From positions 62,001 through 126,000 of the forward strand of contig JAPPNK010000012.1 in NCBI GenBank assembly GCA_028818695.1: a stretch of 64,000 nt of DNA, in the 5' to 3' direction. This DNA is from Candidatus Poribacteria bacterium (lineage in GTDB: Bacteria > Poribacteria > WGA-4E > GCA-2687025). The position numbers were made by a program, and so were the translations under genes. Numbering within the stretch: the stretch's first letter is position 1; every line of letters starts with the position of its first letter. Positions 34,721-44,700 of the stretch are shown piece after piece. Under the pieces are notes generated by a model that worked only from the letters and a program-made list of their open reading frames with translations, did no database searches and had not been told where the DNA came from.

Positions 34721-35908
34721 ATGAGCAAGAACGAAATATGGCTTCCAGCGCCCGGCGGCGAGTTGGAGTTTTATATCCCGCGCGCTGTCTGGTCACCGCC
34801 TTTGCCCGATCTGGAGCCGCCCGACGCCCCTGTGCGCGAGATCGACGCCGCCGTCCATGTGGTCGTCAACCCGCAATACGGCGGCAGCGAAACGGAGCTG
34901 GACGCCGACGTCATCGACTGGAAAACGACAGCGCAGATACGCGAGCATATATGGAGCAGCGGGCTGGGCGTCGCCGACGGAATGGACACCGCCCAGCGCG
35001 ACATCCTTCCTCAAAAAATAACCGACCGCCTTCTCCGCCAAACCGCAGAACAGGCGAACGGGCGCAGATGGTATTTCGGCGCGGGAACCGACGCGATACA
35101 TTCCGACAGCCCAACCAACAAGGAGATCGCGCGGGCGTATATTCGCCAGATTGTTCAGATTCAGCGTCTCGGCGGGAAGGTCGCCGTCTTTCCGTCGCTG
35201 CATCTCGCCGGACGCTCCGAGGCGGACTTCATGGAGACATTCACGCAGCTGGACGCCGCCGCCGAAGGTCCCTTGCTGGCGCACTGGCTCGGCGAGATGT
35301 TCAATCCTGCCATGAAGGGCTACTTCCCCGGCGCCTCCTTCTATAAAATCATGGAGCTGCCCAACTTTGAAAGCGCAAAGATTTCGCTCTTAGACGCTGA
35401 AAGAGAGATCGAGATACGGCGTCGGCTCGCCAAAATCGGCAAGATTGTCAAAACGGGCGACGACTTCCACTATGTCGAGCTGATCGAAGGGACGGACGAG
35501 CCTATAGAAGCGGAGGGGGCGTATGAATCGGACGGCGTTCGGTATCCGTTGGGCGACTATAGCCACGCTCTGCTGGGATGCATGGGCGCGTTTGAGACGG
35601 TCGCCGAGCAGGCGCTGAACGCGCTGGCGCAGGGCAACGTTCAGGGTTACCGCCGGCGCCTGCTTCCGACGGCGCCGCTTTCGTATTGGCTCTTTCAAAG
35701 CCCGACTGCGGCGTATAAGCATGGCGTCGCTGCGGTTGCGATGCTTCAGGGCAAGCAGGACAACTGCCAGCTTTTGCCGAACAACCCGTCCGCGCGTCCG
35801 TCGCTCCACATCGCGCACCTGTTCAAGCTGATGGACGGCGCGGGGCTTTTCAGCGAGGAGCAGGCGCGGAAAGCGTATCGTCAACATATTCAACCGCTTC
35901 TGCGCTGA
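34721..35908 (+). CDS. DUF993 protein, predicted dihydrodipicolinate synthase-like TIM barrel
   Basis: The 395-residue protein matches my recollection of the DUF993 family closely: DADVIDWKTTAQIREHIW, GLGVADGMDTAQRD, FGAGTDAIH, HWLGEMFNPAMKGYF and LPNNPSARPSLH. This family is annotated as dihydrodipicolinate synthase-like TIM-barrel proteins and is found with Gfo/Idh oxidoreductases in sugar loci, so an aldolase-type step on a sugar derivative is plausible (inference). There is no signal peptide. The next gene begins 3 bp after the stop, so it heads the run that continues to 38225. Confidence 0.8.
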   Translation: MSKNEIWLPAPGGELEFYIPRAVWSPPLPDLEPPDAPVREIDAAVHVVVNPQYGGSETELDADVIDWKTTAQIREHIWSSGLGVADGMDTAQRDILPQKITDRLLRQTAEQANGRRWYFGAGTDAIHSDSPTNKEIARAYIRQIVQIQRLGGKVAVFPSLHLAGRSEADFMETFTQLDAAAEGPLLAHWLGEMFNPAMKGYFPGASFYKIMELPNFESAKISLLDAEREIEIRRRLAKIGKIVKTGDDFHYVELIEGTDEPIEAEGAYESDGVRYPLGDYSHALLGCMGAFETVAEQALNALAQGNVQGYRRRLLPTAPLSYWLFQSPTAAYKHGVAAVAMLQGKQDNCQLLPNNPSARPSLHIAHLFKLMDGAGLFSEEQARKAYRQHIQPLLR

Positions 35909-35911
35909 ACG

Positions 35912-36697
35912 ATGACAGACCTTTTTCGACAACTCATCGGCGGCTTCGAAATCCTGCTCACAGGCGGGGCGATGTTTTTTCCGCTTCTGTTTTTTTCCAT
36001 CGTCGCGATGGCTCTCTTTTTAGATAAACGGGCGGAACTGAAACGGCAGCGCAAAGTGCCGGCTGAATACATCGCGCGCATTTACAGACTCCTAGAAAAT
36101 GAGCGGTACGACATCGCCGCCTCTCTATGCGAAAACAGACCGATGCTGGTGACCGACCTGCTTTTGACGGGTATTCAAAACCGCCGCCTCGGCGAAAGAG
36201 AGCTGAACAAGCTTCTCAAGCAGCGGTTACGGCTGCTTAGACAGCAGACGCAGACAAACCTGCCCCTTCTTGGGATGGTCGCGACCGCCGCGCCGATACT
36301 GGGGCTGCTCGGCACGACGCTTGGAATGATCGTCTCCTTCGCCGCTCTCACAGAGGGGCAGGGCGGCGACGCGCAAAAAATGGGCGTTGTGGCGGACGGC
36401 ATCAAAGTAGCGCTTTTGACAACCTTCGGGGGCCTTGTCGTCGCGGCGCCAACCTTCATCGCCCACCGGTACCTTGTTGTCCTCGCCGACCAGGTTATCC
36501 GAGAGGTCCAGCGGTACGGAACGGGACTCAGCCTCTTCCTGAAAGCGGAAGACCTTTACAACATGCAGCGGCTGGATCAAAGCGGCATGGACATCGACAT
36601 GGATGCGACGGAGATCGACGAACCTAACGACGCGGCGCAGGGCGTCTACGACCGAGGAGAGCGGAATACGCCGACTGTGATCGGTAAAAAGGCATGA
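35912..36697 (+). CDS. MotA/TolQ/ExbB proton-channel family protein
   Basis: The 261-residue inner-membrane protein has one N-terminal membrane helix (MFFPLLFFSIVAMALFL) and two more in the characteristic region LPLLGMVATAAPILGLLGTTLGMIVSF and GIKVALLTTFGGLVVAAP, which carries the conserved channel-lining Thr and Pro residues. ExbB/TolQ subunits form a proton-driven motor with ExbD/TolR. No exbD/tolR gene is adjacent, so its partner is elsewhere. It overlaps the next gene by an ATGA. Its place inside a run of metabolic enzymes is unusual. The C-terminal tail is acidic. Confidence 0.88.
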   Translation: MTDLFRQLIGGFEILLTGGAMFFPLLFFSIVAMALFLDKRAELKRQRKVPAEYIARIYRLLENERYDIAASLCENRPMLVTDLLLTGIQNRRLGERELNKLLKQRLRLLRQQTQTNLPLLGMVATAAPILGLLGTTLGMIVSFAALTEGQGGDAQKMGVVADGIKVALLTTFGGLVVAAPTFIAHRYLVVLADQVIREVQRYGTGLSLFLKAEDLYNMQRLDQSGMDIDMDATEIDEPNDAAQGVYDRGERNTPTVIGKKA

Positions 36698-37530
36698 TGT
36701 ATCTGAACCGCATGGTTGAATTTGAGGCGTCTCATTACTACTGGGATGCGCGCCTTTCGCCCGAAGAGAACCGAGCGCGGTTCGGCAATGAGACGCGCGC
36801 TCACGGGCACAACTGGACGGCGCAGATCGGCGTCACAGGCGAGGCGGACACGCGCACCGGCATGGTCGTCAATATCAAGGAGCTGGACGACATCGCGCGT
36901 CGCTGCGTCGTTCAGCCGCTTGATCACAAGTGTCTCAATCTGGACGTCCCCGCCTTTCAAACGGCTCTGCCGACGCCGGAAAATGTGGCTTTTTTTATAT
37001 GGAAACGGATCGCGCCGAATGCGCGCGGTTTTCAGCTTGCCAGCGCCGAGGCGACCGAAAACAAACGCTCAAAAGCCCGCTTCAACGGACAATACGAGGA
37101 AAGAACGCAGATGCCGATCGTCACAATCACCCGCGCCTACGAATTCACCGCCACCCACCGACTGCATAACCCGAATCTGTCCGACGAGGAGAACGTTCAG
37201 CTTTACGGCAAATGCAACAATCTGAACGGGCACGGGCATGATTACAGGCTGGAAGTGTCCGTTCAAGCGCCGATGGACGAGCGGGCGGGCGCGGCGCGCG
37301 GGCGCGAACAGATCGACCCGATCGTTCATAAAGAGGCGGTGGAACGGCTCGACTATCAACACATGAACGACATGGAAGAGTTTCAAGACGCCGTCCCGAC
37401 GACGGAAAATCTGGTTCGTTTTTTGTATGAAACGATGCAGCCGCTTTTTAAACGGGAGGGGCTGCGGCTCCAACGCGCGCGGCTGTATGAAACGCGCAAA
37501 AGCTGGTTCGATTATGGAGAAGCGGTATGA
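36694..37530 (+). CDS. Tandem fusion of two 6-pyruvoyl-tetrahydropterin synthase (PTPS/QueD) domains
   Basis: The 278-residue protein contains two PTPS domains, residues 1-125 and 141-278; single-domain enzymes are about 120-145 residues. Domain 1 has zinc His14, His38 and His40 and the LDHK catalytic dyad Asp77-His78, but GNETR replaces the Cys motif. Domain 2 has zinc His155, His180 and His182 and the catalytic Cys174 in YGKCNN, but the dyad reads Asp220-Tyr221. Domain 2 is strikingly like animal PTPS (ATHRLHNP, LSDEEN, GKCNN, NGHGH). The family works on 7,8-dihydroneopterin triphosphate, giving 6-pyruvoyl-tetrahydropterin or 6-carboxy-tetrahydropterin (queuosine route). Both ends overlap neighbours by ATGA, so it is tightly coupled to the channel and SDR genes. 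Confidence 0.88.
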   Translation: MMYLNRMVEFEASHYYWDARLSPEENRARFGNETRAHGHNWTAQIGVTGEADTRTGMVVNIKELDDIARRCVVQPLDHKCLNLDVPAFQTALPTPENVAFFIWKRIAPNARGFQLASAEATENKRSKARFNGQYEERTQMPIVTITRAYEFTATHRLHNPNLSDEENVQLYGKCNNLNGHGHDYRLEVSVQAPMDERAGAARGREQIDPIVHKEAVERLDYQHMNDMEEFQDAVPTTENLVRFLYETMQPLFKREGLRLQRARLYETRKSWFDYGEAV

Positions 37531-38225
37531 AAGGCAAAGTTGCGGTTGTCACAGGCGGGAGCAGCGGCATCGGGAAGGCGATTGCGGCGAAATTGACCTC
37601 CCTTGGGGCGGAGGTTGTCATCGCGGCGCGGAATGAAGAGAGGCTAACAGCCGCCGCCGAAGAGATAAACGCGCTGCCAATCCGAGCCGACGTCACCGAA
37701 GAAGCGGACGTTCAGCGTCTGGCGGAGCAAACGCTCAGTCGGTTCCAGCGCATCGACATTCTTGTCAACAACGCGGGCGCGTCGCTCTCAAGCGGAACGG
37801 TCGCCGAGTCGGAGCCGACGCGCTGGTGGGACACCGTGCGCGTCAATCTGCAGGGCGTTTATCTCTGCTCGCGCGCCGTTCTGCCGGGGATGATTCAGAA
37901 CCGTCGGGGCGACATTCTCAACATTCTCTCGGTCGCGTCCAAAACGGCGTTTTCGGGCGGAAGCGCCTACTGCTCAGCAAAGGCGGGCGCGCTCATGCTG
38001 ACGCAGGTCATGGCGGCGGAGGCGCGTCCGCATGGCGTGCGCGTTTTGGCGCTGCTGCCGGGCGCGGTCGACACGCCGCTCTGGGATATGCAGTCATGGT
38101 CGCCCGACCGGAAGGAGATGCTGACAGCGGAGCAGACGGCGGAGACGGCCGTCTTTGCGCTCACTCTTCCTCGCCAGGCGACAATGGAGCAGGCGATTCT
38201 GACCCCGGCAAAAGGGATTCTTTAG
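37527..38225 (+). CDS. Short-chain dehydrogenase/reductase
   Basis: The 232-residue protein is a classical SDR: the NAD(P) motif TGGSSGIG, the NNAG strand, and the catalytic Ser in NILSVAS with YCSAK (Tyr and Lys). Arg in AARNEE after the second strand favours NADPH. The start overlaps the PTPS fusion stop (ATGA). An NADPH-SDR next to a PTPS gene could act as a sepiapterin-reductase-like enzyme making a tetrahydropterin, but this is inferred from gene order only. The last 65 bp overlap, in antisense, the end of the convergent pentapeptide-repeat gene. Confidence 0.88.
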   Translation: MKGKVAVVTGGSSGIGKAIAAKLTSLGAEVVIAARNEERLTAAAEEINALPIRADVTEEADVQRLAEQTLSRFQRIDILVNNAGASLSSGTVAESEPTRWWDTVRVNLQGVYLCSRAVLPGMIQNRRGDILNILSVASKTAFSGGSAYCSAKAGALMLTQVMAAEARPHGVRVLALLPGAVDTPLWDMQSWSPDRKEMLTAEQTAETAVFALTLPRQATMEQAILTPAKGIL

Positions 38226-38778
38226 AGGCGTAATCGGCGGTCAGCTCGGCGGTTGAATTCGAACTCAGGGAGAGCCGCTTCACCTTCGCGCCGTCTAGAA
38301 CCGCTCCGCGCAGGTCGGCGCCGGAGAGATGCGCCTCGTAGAGGTAGGCATGCGTCAGGTTGGCGCGGTAGAGGGCGACGCCGTTCAGGTCGACATTGCG
38401 GAAGACAGCGCCGGTCAGGTTCGCTTCGGCAAAAGTGGCGGGCGGGTCTAGCGGGTCTTCTAAGGCGGGGTCCATATCTCCGAGCATCGCTTCTCTCAGG
38501 GAGGCTTTTTGAAAGTTGGCGCTTCCGACCTTGGCTCCGCTGAGGAAGGCTCCGTCTAGGACGGCGTTTTCAAAGTTGGCGCCGCGCAGGTCAGCCCCGA
38601 CGAAGTAGGCGAGGGACAGGTCGGCTCCGTTGAAGTTGGCTCCGCGCAGGTCGGCTCCGTTGAAGTTGGCTCCGCGCAGGTCGGCGTTGGAAAAGTCGCG
38701 TCCGATGAGCGTCTCGTTGGCGTAGTTGGCTTCCATGCTGCGTCTCGCGTGTTGTTTGGGCGAACGGCGTTTGCGCAT
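38161..38778 (-). CDS. Pentapeptide-repeat protein
   Basis: The 205-residue product carries two blocks of A(D/N)LxG-type pentapeptide repeats, residues about 28-95 (ADLRGANFNG repeated) and 112-165 (ANLTGAVF, ADLRGAVLDG), which fold as a right-handed quadrilateral beta helix. A short non-repeat insert rich in Pro and Asp separates them. There is no clear signal peptide; the start may be ATG 38778 or 38736, neither with a good ribosome site. Such proteins can mimic DNA or act as scaffolds; the role here is unknown. Its 3' end overlaps the SDR gene. Confidence 0.75.
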   Translation of the reverse strand: MRKRRSPKQHARRSMEANYANETLIGRDFSNADLRGANFNGADLRGANFNGADLSLAYFVGADLRGANFENAVLDGAFLSGAKVGSANFQKASLREAMLGDMDPALEDPLDPPATFAEANLTGAVFRNVDLNGVALYRANLTHAYLYEAHLSGADLRGAVLDGAKVKRLSLSSNSTAELTADYASKESLLPGSESPAPLSPGEEE

Positions 38779-38821
38779 ATGATAGACGGACAGGGGCTGC
38801 GTTTCAAGAGCGCTTTGACGC

Positions 38822-41470
38822 CTACTCTATTTCGCCCAGGCGACCCTGGACGACAGCGTCGTCCGTCATCTGGGTCTGGTCAGCCTCCTCGCGGATGAGG
38901 CGCCATTCTTCGACCAGGTAGTTGAACAGAACCGCCCCGCGCGAATTGTCTGCGCTGTCAAAGTAGCTGTATAACGCCCGCGCAAGACGCTCGCTTGCGT
39001 TTAGGTTCACTCCGCTGCGGCGCATGAGGCGCATCACCCTCGCGCATTCGTCAATCCCGCCCGCCTCTTCGCCGACATCCAAATGGCGCGCCATGCGGAA
39101 GCAGCCCTCCCACGCCGTCATCTTATCGCTCATATCACGGGTTAGGTACTCGTCCAGGCTGAACAGGCGAACCTTCCCAGCTTGCGATTCCAAAATCGAT
39201 CCGTCCATGCTGTTCACATCAATAGCCCAGTTGCGCGCCGACCTGTTCGCCTCATCGTAAGAGCCTTTATCGAACCCATGACTCGCCAGCCATTCCCAAC
39301 AGAACTGGCTTTGCTCGTTCGCCCCCTCAATCGTCCGGCGGTGGTATTCGCTGATGATATCGTTGATCTCGATCAGAGCCTCCCGCACCTCCACCGGCTG
39401 ATCGCTCATACTCCGCTTAACTGAACTGTAACGGGAATAGACGCCCATGCCGAGACCAATCGCCGCCTGACGAAAATCGACCGGCGCAAGATGGCAACTG
39501 TTCTCAAGATGCGCCAGCTCCTTCGGCAGCTCCTCCTCCAATGCCGTTTTAAACTGATTGCGCGTCGCGCTTGGCGCATCTTCTGGACGAGGCGAACATA
39601 CCAGCACGACGGAGGAGAGCAGCGCTGCCTTATTAATAGCTGTCATGCGCCTCTTCATCTCCGTACGCATCGCCCATGTCCCTTTTATCTGCAGCCCCGT
39701 CTTGATGACAGCGTTCAGGAATGTTTCCCATCCTGTTGAGGCGCGGCCGCCTCGCTCCACCACCTCTTCCTTGTAAGCATAGAAGATGGAGGACGGATAT
39801 TTATGTTCAGCATTTTCCTGTATGCGCTTGAACGCGCGCAGCATCAGGTACTCAAACCAATCCCGCCGCTCGTCTTTGTCGCCGAAGCGGCGCGCGGCAA
39901 TCATCTCATCCTCTTTAGGCGTTAGGACACTTCCGAACAGTTTGGGATGGATCTTCCGCAGCAGCGGACGGAGCCAAACATAGAAGAAGTCAGACAGCTC
40001 GGCGTAGCTGATGTTGCCGTAATAGGGCGGATCGGTCGCGATGATAGATCGGCGTTTTAGTTTTGTCGTCGCAGCGTCCGCTTGAAATGCTTCCCCTGGA
40101 TTCACACCGGCAGGCAGGCGCGCGACAGCCTTAGCGATCCATTCAACATGCGCCATGAAATTGCCAGTCGAAGACGAAAACGGATTCACCTCTGCATAAT
40201 CCCAAACCATAGCGATAGATTGCCTTGCAAAAGTACTTCGTATCTTATCTCCTATTGCTTGCCATGTCGCACAAGTAGAGCTGTAATCGGAGAATTTGCT
40301 GACCGCCAGCGCAAGGTAGCTTAGAACAGCGTCGGCGTACTCGTTATCCTTCCCGTCATTGATGATTTGCTCATGAACTTCTTGAACCAGATCGCTGAAG
40401 GTTGTCAATGCGAGCAGCTGCCGCTCCGTGAACAGCTGACGCCATTCTGTGATTCCATATCTGTAGGCGCGGATCGACATTTGCTCTTCAGGAATACGCT
40501 GTTTAGGTCTCCATGCCGGCTTTGCCGTTTTAGCCGCTTCGATATGGGCGTCGTTCGGCGAAAGATAGACGCGCCCAGGGTTTCCGTCCGCGACAATCGC
40601 TGTCATCACAGCGCCCATCCGTCCAGTCCGCGCCTGCTCCGGCACATATTCCAACTTCGTAATCGTTCCGCAGGCGACGCAGATTGTGCCCTTGTCGCCC
40701 GCCGTTCGTCCGTCCGGCAGCGTTTCAGGCAACCCGCCAGGGTGATCTTGAACAGCGAACCTTATCCGCTTGGCACCGCGGTCAACGATTGGGCGCGTCC
40801 AATGTTCGTTCCCTTCCTTTTTGGATATCTGAAGGCTGCTCATGAGCGGCATATGAACGCCGCATGCGGGGTTGGAGCATGGGACGGTTCTCGCCCATAA
40901 CCATGCGATGACGGTCGCTTCCGTTCCATCTTGCAATGTCGCTTTCGGGTAGAAATGCCCTATCCGATCAAAGGCGCGGTCGCGCATCCATTGCCCGTAA
41001 TACCGTATGTCCTCGGCGAGTCCATGTCGCCGCTTTCCATCAATTTTCTCGCGGGCGTCAGGATTGACAGGCGGTTTTCCGCTGTATTTCGGCGCCAATT
41101 CGATCATGGCGCGGTTGATGAGAACGGCGACAGGATTCAGATCGGAGGCGACAGCGCGCAAGCCGAGGCGCTGCGCCTCTAGCGGTATGGAGCCGCCGCC
41201 CGCGAACGGATCGTATATTTCAGGTCCGCGCTTTTCAAGGAAATCTATGACAGCGTCAGGATCGTTGGGCGGCGAGTCAGTCATTTCCATCCGAGCGACC
41301 GACTTGGCGATCTCATACCGGGCGGCGTTCAGAATGTCGCGGGAATCTTCCCTAGTCTCGTCGGTCGTTTCCCACTTCACCAGCTGCCGTATCAGCTCGT
41401 GCAGGCGTTCCCGTTCGGCGTTTTGCGCTTCTTCGGTCTTGAATTCTGGACATGTGGACGGGTCGTCCAC
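38822..41470 (-). CDS. DUF1156 DNA methyltransferase, main open frame (N-terminus cut off by a stop)
   Basis: The open frame encodes 882 residues if it starts at the GTG at 41470. SAM-binding motif I is DPFAGGGSIPLEAQ and the catalytic motif IV is TDPPYYGNISYAELSDFFYVW, as in amino-methyltransferases of the DUF1156 family. Two zinc-ribbon-like CxxxC/CxxC pairs (CSNPACG, CVACG) lie between. The conserved family N-terminus is encoded just upstream in frame (RHGHPSTLHLWWARRPLAAC), so the GTG lies inside a conserved block (SIVDDPSTCPEF) and is unlikely to be the natural start. It lies downstream of a DUF499 ATPase, its usual partner in anti-phage gene sets. Probably a recently disabled gene, or one rescued by readthrough. 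Confidence 0.8.
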   Translation of the reverse strand: MDDPSTCPEFKTEEAQNAERERLHELIRQLVKWETTDETREDSRDILNAARYEIAKSVARMEMTDSPPNDPDAVIDFLEKRGPEIYDPFAGGGSIPLEAQRLGLRAVASDLNPVAVLINRAMIELAPKYSGKPPVNPDAREKIDGKRRHGLAEDIRYYGQWMRDRAFDRIGHFYPKATLQDGTEATVIAWLWARTVPCSNPACGVHMPLMSSLQISKKEGNEHWTRPIVDRGAKRIRFAVQDHPGGLPETLPDGRTAGDKGTICVACGTITKLEYVPEQARTGRMGAVMTAIVADGNPGRVYLSPNDAHIEAAKTAKPAWRPKQRIPEEQMSIRAYRYGITEWRQLFTERQLLALTTFSDLVQEVHEQIINDGKDNEYADAVLSYLALAVSKFSDYSSTCATWQAIGDKIRSTFARQSIAMVWDYAEVNPFSSSTGNFMAHVEWIAKAVARLPAGVNPGEAFQADAATTKLKRRSIIATDPPYYGNISYAELSDFFYVWLRPLLRKIHPKLFGSVLTPKEDEMIAARRFGDKDERRDWFEYLMLRAFKRIQENAEHKYPSSIFYAYKEEVVERGGRASTGWETFLNAVIKTGLQIKGTWAMRTEMKRRMTAINKAALLSSVVLVCSPRPEDAPSATRNQFKTALEEELPKELAHLENSCHLAPVDFRQAAIGLGMGVYSRYSSVKRSMSDQPVEVREALIEINDIISEYHRRTIEGANEQSQFCWEWLASHGFDKGSYDEANRSARNWAIDVNSMDGSILESQAGKVRLFSLDEYLTRDMSDKMTAWEGCFRMARHLDVGEEAGGIDECARVMRLMRRSGVNLNASERLARALYSYFDSADNSRGAVLFNYLVEEWRLIREEADQTQMTDDAVVQGRLGEIE

Positions 41471-41587
41471 GATGCTGGCGAAAATGACTGCGCGGCATGC
41501 GGCTAGGGGCCGCCTTGCCCACCAGAGATGGAGCGTGCTGGGATGCCCATGCCGTATCGATTTTTCCCGCGCCGCTTCTTTATTGAT

Positions 41588-41629
41588 CTATTCCAGCGGC
41601 AACCCGACTTCGATCAGTTTTTTTCGCAT
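41588..41629 (-). pseudogene. True start of the DUF1156 gene, ended by TAG at codon 14
   Basis: ATG 41629 has GGAAGG six bases upstream and encodes MRKKLIEVGLPLE, the typical start of this family, then TAG at 41590-41588. The same frame continues through INKEAAREKSIRHGHPSTLHLWWARR into the main body without another stop. One base change (for example GAG, CAG or AAG to TAG) would explain it. Confidence 0.75.
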
Positions 41630-41741
41630 CGCCATCCTTCCGCCTGTTCCCTTTAAGGCAATGCTCTGCTTCGGCGTTCAGTTGCGCATTTTCCGCCTAT
41701 TATGACATCATGGCGCGTAAAAAAAATTTGTCAAGAGCGAT

Positions 41742-44700
41742 CTACAGATCGCTCTCCTCATCCAGCTCAATCCCCAGCTCTTTGCAGTTTTCCCTCACAG
41801 CGCGCGCGTCGTTTTCGTCAAAGCCGCGCGCATGCTTCGCCGTCACGATGATGCGCATCGAGACCTCGCCGTTCCGCAGACTCGGCATGATCTCGTTCTC
41901 CAGCTGCTCAACCGCTTGTTTCAGCGTATCCGGCTTCGCCTCCGCGGTCATCGTGAACAGCTTCGGCAGCTTCGGCGGGTCTAGCTCTTTACGGCGCCGC
42001 TCTTCTTCTTCTCGCCGCCGCTTTTCCTCCTCGGCGCGCCGCTTCGCCGCGTCCTCTCGCTTCAAGTCGTATTGGAACTGAGCCGCTTCTTTCCGCACAA
42101 TCAGCCCGCGCAGATCGTTCAGCGTCCAGACCGACATCTTCGACTCATATTGCAGGTTCTCGTACTTTCCCGACTCCTCGTCGTACTTGGACGCGCTGCC
42201 GAGAAGCCCTTCCGCCACGCTTGCAGCAACCGCATTGGCAAGGACGCTCTTGCTCTCAAGGCGCGGCATATACACAAACTGCGCAAACAGCTCCCAGAGC
42301 TTGTCGATGTCGATGTGATCCTTCGTTTGCTCGCGGCTCCATACATATTCGTCCAGGAAACGCTCAAGGCTTGCCGCCGACATGTTGTCAGCGACTGCAT
42401 CTTCTTCGATCAGCTTGTTGAACGCCGCCTCAACGATGTCGCCGTCCGCGTCTGTCTGAACCTGTTTGAACTCGTATTTTGCATTCGTGTTGTCGGGCTG
42501 ACGCGGATACAGCGCATGCTGATAGGCGCGGATGAGCGCATCCTCCGTCTTGTTCTTGTTGTCTTTTAGACGAGCCTTCGCCTCTGTCAAGCGGTCGTCT
42601 TTCAGCCCCGGCATCTTCTCCCCATGCGCGTTGCCGTTGACGATCGATTCCCACGCCAAATATTGACCCGCCCAGCGGCGCAGTTCGCGTATCGAGTCGT
42701 TTTTTGCGGCGAGAAAGACGATCATGTTGCGGAAGGAGCGGGGGCTTCCGTCGCCGCGCGTTGTCAGTATCTTGAGCGCCGCTTCGGTTGCCTCGTCGTT
42801 TTCGGCGGCTCGGGACGGGATCGATTCGCTGGGGCTTAAGACCGCCAGCGTGACTCTATTCTGATCGTCCGTCATGAATGTTTCGTCTGGACAGACGACG
42901 ACGCCCGGATGTCTCCGCGTCGCTTCGTTCAGCTTCTGAACGATATGCGCGTCAAGCTGCTCCCTTGTCAGCTTGTCGATTCTGTCCTGCGCGACTCTCA
43001 CCAGGTTCGGCTCGACATGGAAGTAATGCATCCCTCCCTGCGCGTACAGGTAGTACAGCTTTTCCTTCATCTGTTTCAGCGCGTCGGAGTAGACGGTGAC
43101 GCCGTCTCCCGGTTTTACGACGCCGAGATGTATCTGCCGCAGATCAATGCCGTGTCTTGCGCTTGCCTGCGCGCTTCCGAGCAGGGTCGCTCGGGCGATG
43201 CGCTGCGCTGCGCCTCCCGCTTCCTCAAACCGCTTCGATGGCGCATCGATGTCCTTCACGCGGGCGTCGGGTCCGTCCGCCTCTGAGAAAACAGGGTCCC
43301 AGTTGCCGCCAAGACAACGCGCAAACTCTTCTTTCACGTTCGACTCATCCATTGGTAGATCCCCCGGCATGATGAGCGGATCATCGCTGTTTTGAAGGCG
43401 ATGAGCGCACGCCGCCATCAGCCGCAGAACGCCGCGCGTCCGCTGAAACTTGCTGTATGCCGACCAGTCTTCATAAAGCCGATCAAACACCTCCGGATGG
43501 ATCGGATAGCACATCTTCATCTTTTCCAGATACTTTGGGTCGCGGCTGTGTGGCGGATAGTTCTTGCTGGAGTTGCGGTACATTTTTGCGAACGCTTCGC
43601 ATGTTTGGTCGCGCGCCTCCTCATCCTTCACCTCTTCGAACAGGCGCCGGCGCACCACTTCGTACGATTCCTTGATCTCCAGAACCTCGTTCGCCGCCTC
43701 TACGCGCCCCAAGATATTTTCGATTCGGCTCTGGACTTCTTGTCCCCCGACGCCGCCCGCCTCCTCTGCGCTGGACGGGAGCGTTACGACAAGGACGCCG
43801 CGCTTGCTGCGGTGAACCGCCTCCGTCAGATTCTGAATGAAGGTGTAGATACGATCCTGCATCTGATCCGGCAGATTCCGCGTATAGGCGACGATCTCGT
43901 CCATCAAGATGACAAACGAGCCGACATTTTTGAAAAGCGCGTCCAGTTCGTCCCCGCCGGGCGCCAGACCTTTCCGCGCCGCTTCCCCCACGAACTCATA
44001 CCCGCGTTGATCCGCCAGCTGATGCGCCATCTCGCCCCAGAGCGTGTTGAGCAGATCTCCTTTTTCCGTTTTGGCGCCGCTTGTTGTGGAAAGGGATGTT
44101 CCCGCCAGAACGGCGACCTCGCATTTGTCAGGCGTTTTGTCGGGGCTCAGCCCCGCCGCTTTGACAATCTCGCGTATCTCGCGCGTCATCCGCGCCAGAG
44201 CGGGTTTGCTTGACTCGCTATAACTCAGCAGCTCTTTCGGGTTCGTCGCCAGATGGCGCAGCGCGATGAGGCTGTGCGTCTTTCCGCCGCCGAAGCCGAT
44301 TTTCGTTTGAACGACCGGGTCGCCGCCTTTGCCGTTCCAGCGTTTCAGCGAATTCACCAACAACTCCCGAAGCCCCGCCGAGATGTATGTCCGCTTAAAA
44401 AATTGAATCGGATCGCTATAGATTGAGTTTGCCGCTCCTTTACCAACCTTCTGCAGATCCGCCCGGTATTCCGCCTGTCCGCTCTCCTTCTTCACATCAG
44501 GATTCAGGTCGATCGCCTCGCGCCAAGGGGTCATATCTCCTGTCTTCCGCTTGATGGGTACAGGCGGCTTTATTTCTTCGGATTCTTCGTTCCCTTCGGC
44601 CTCGTTGACCTCGTCTTCCGTCTCTTCGTTTTGCGTCGGCTGTTTCAGGCTGTCCCGTATCGTCTCCACTTTCGCCTTCGCTTGCGGCGCGTTGATTCGC

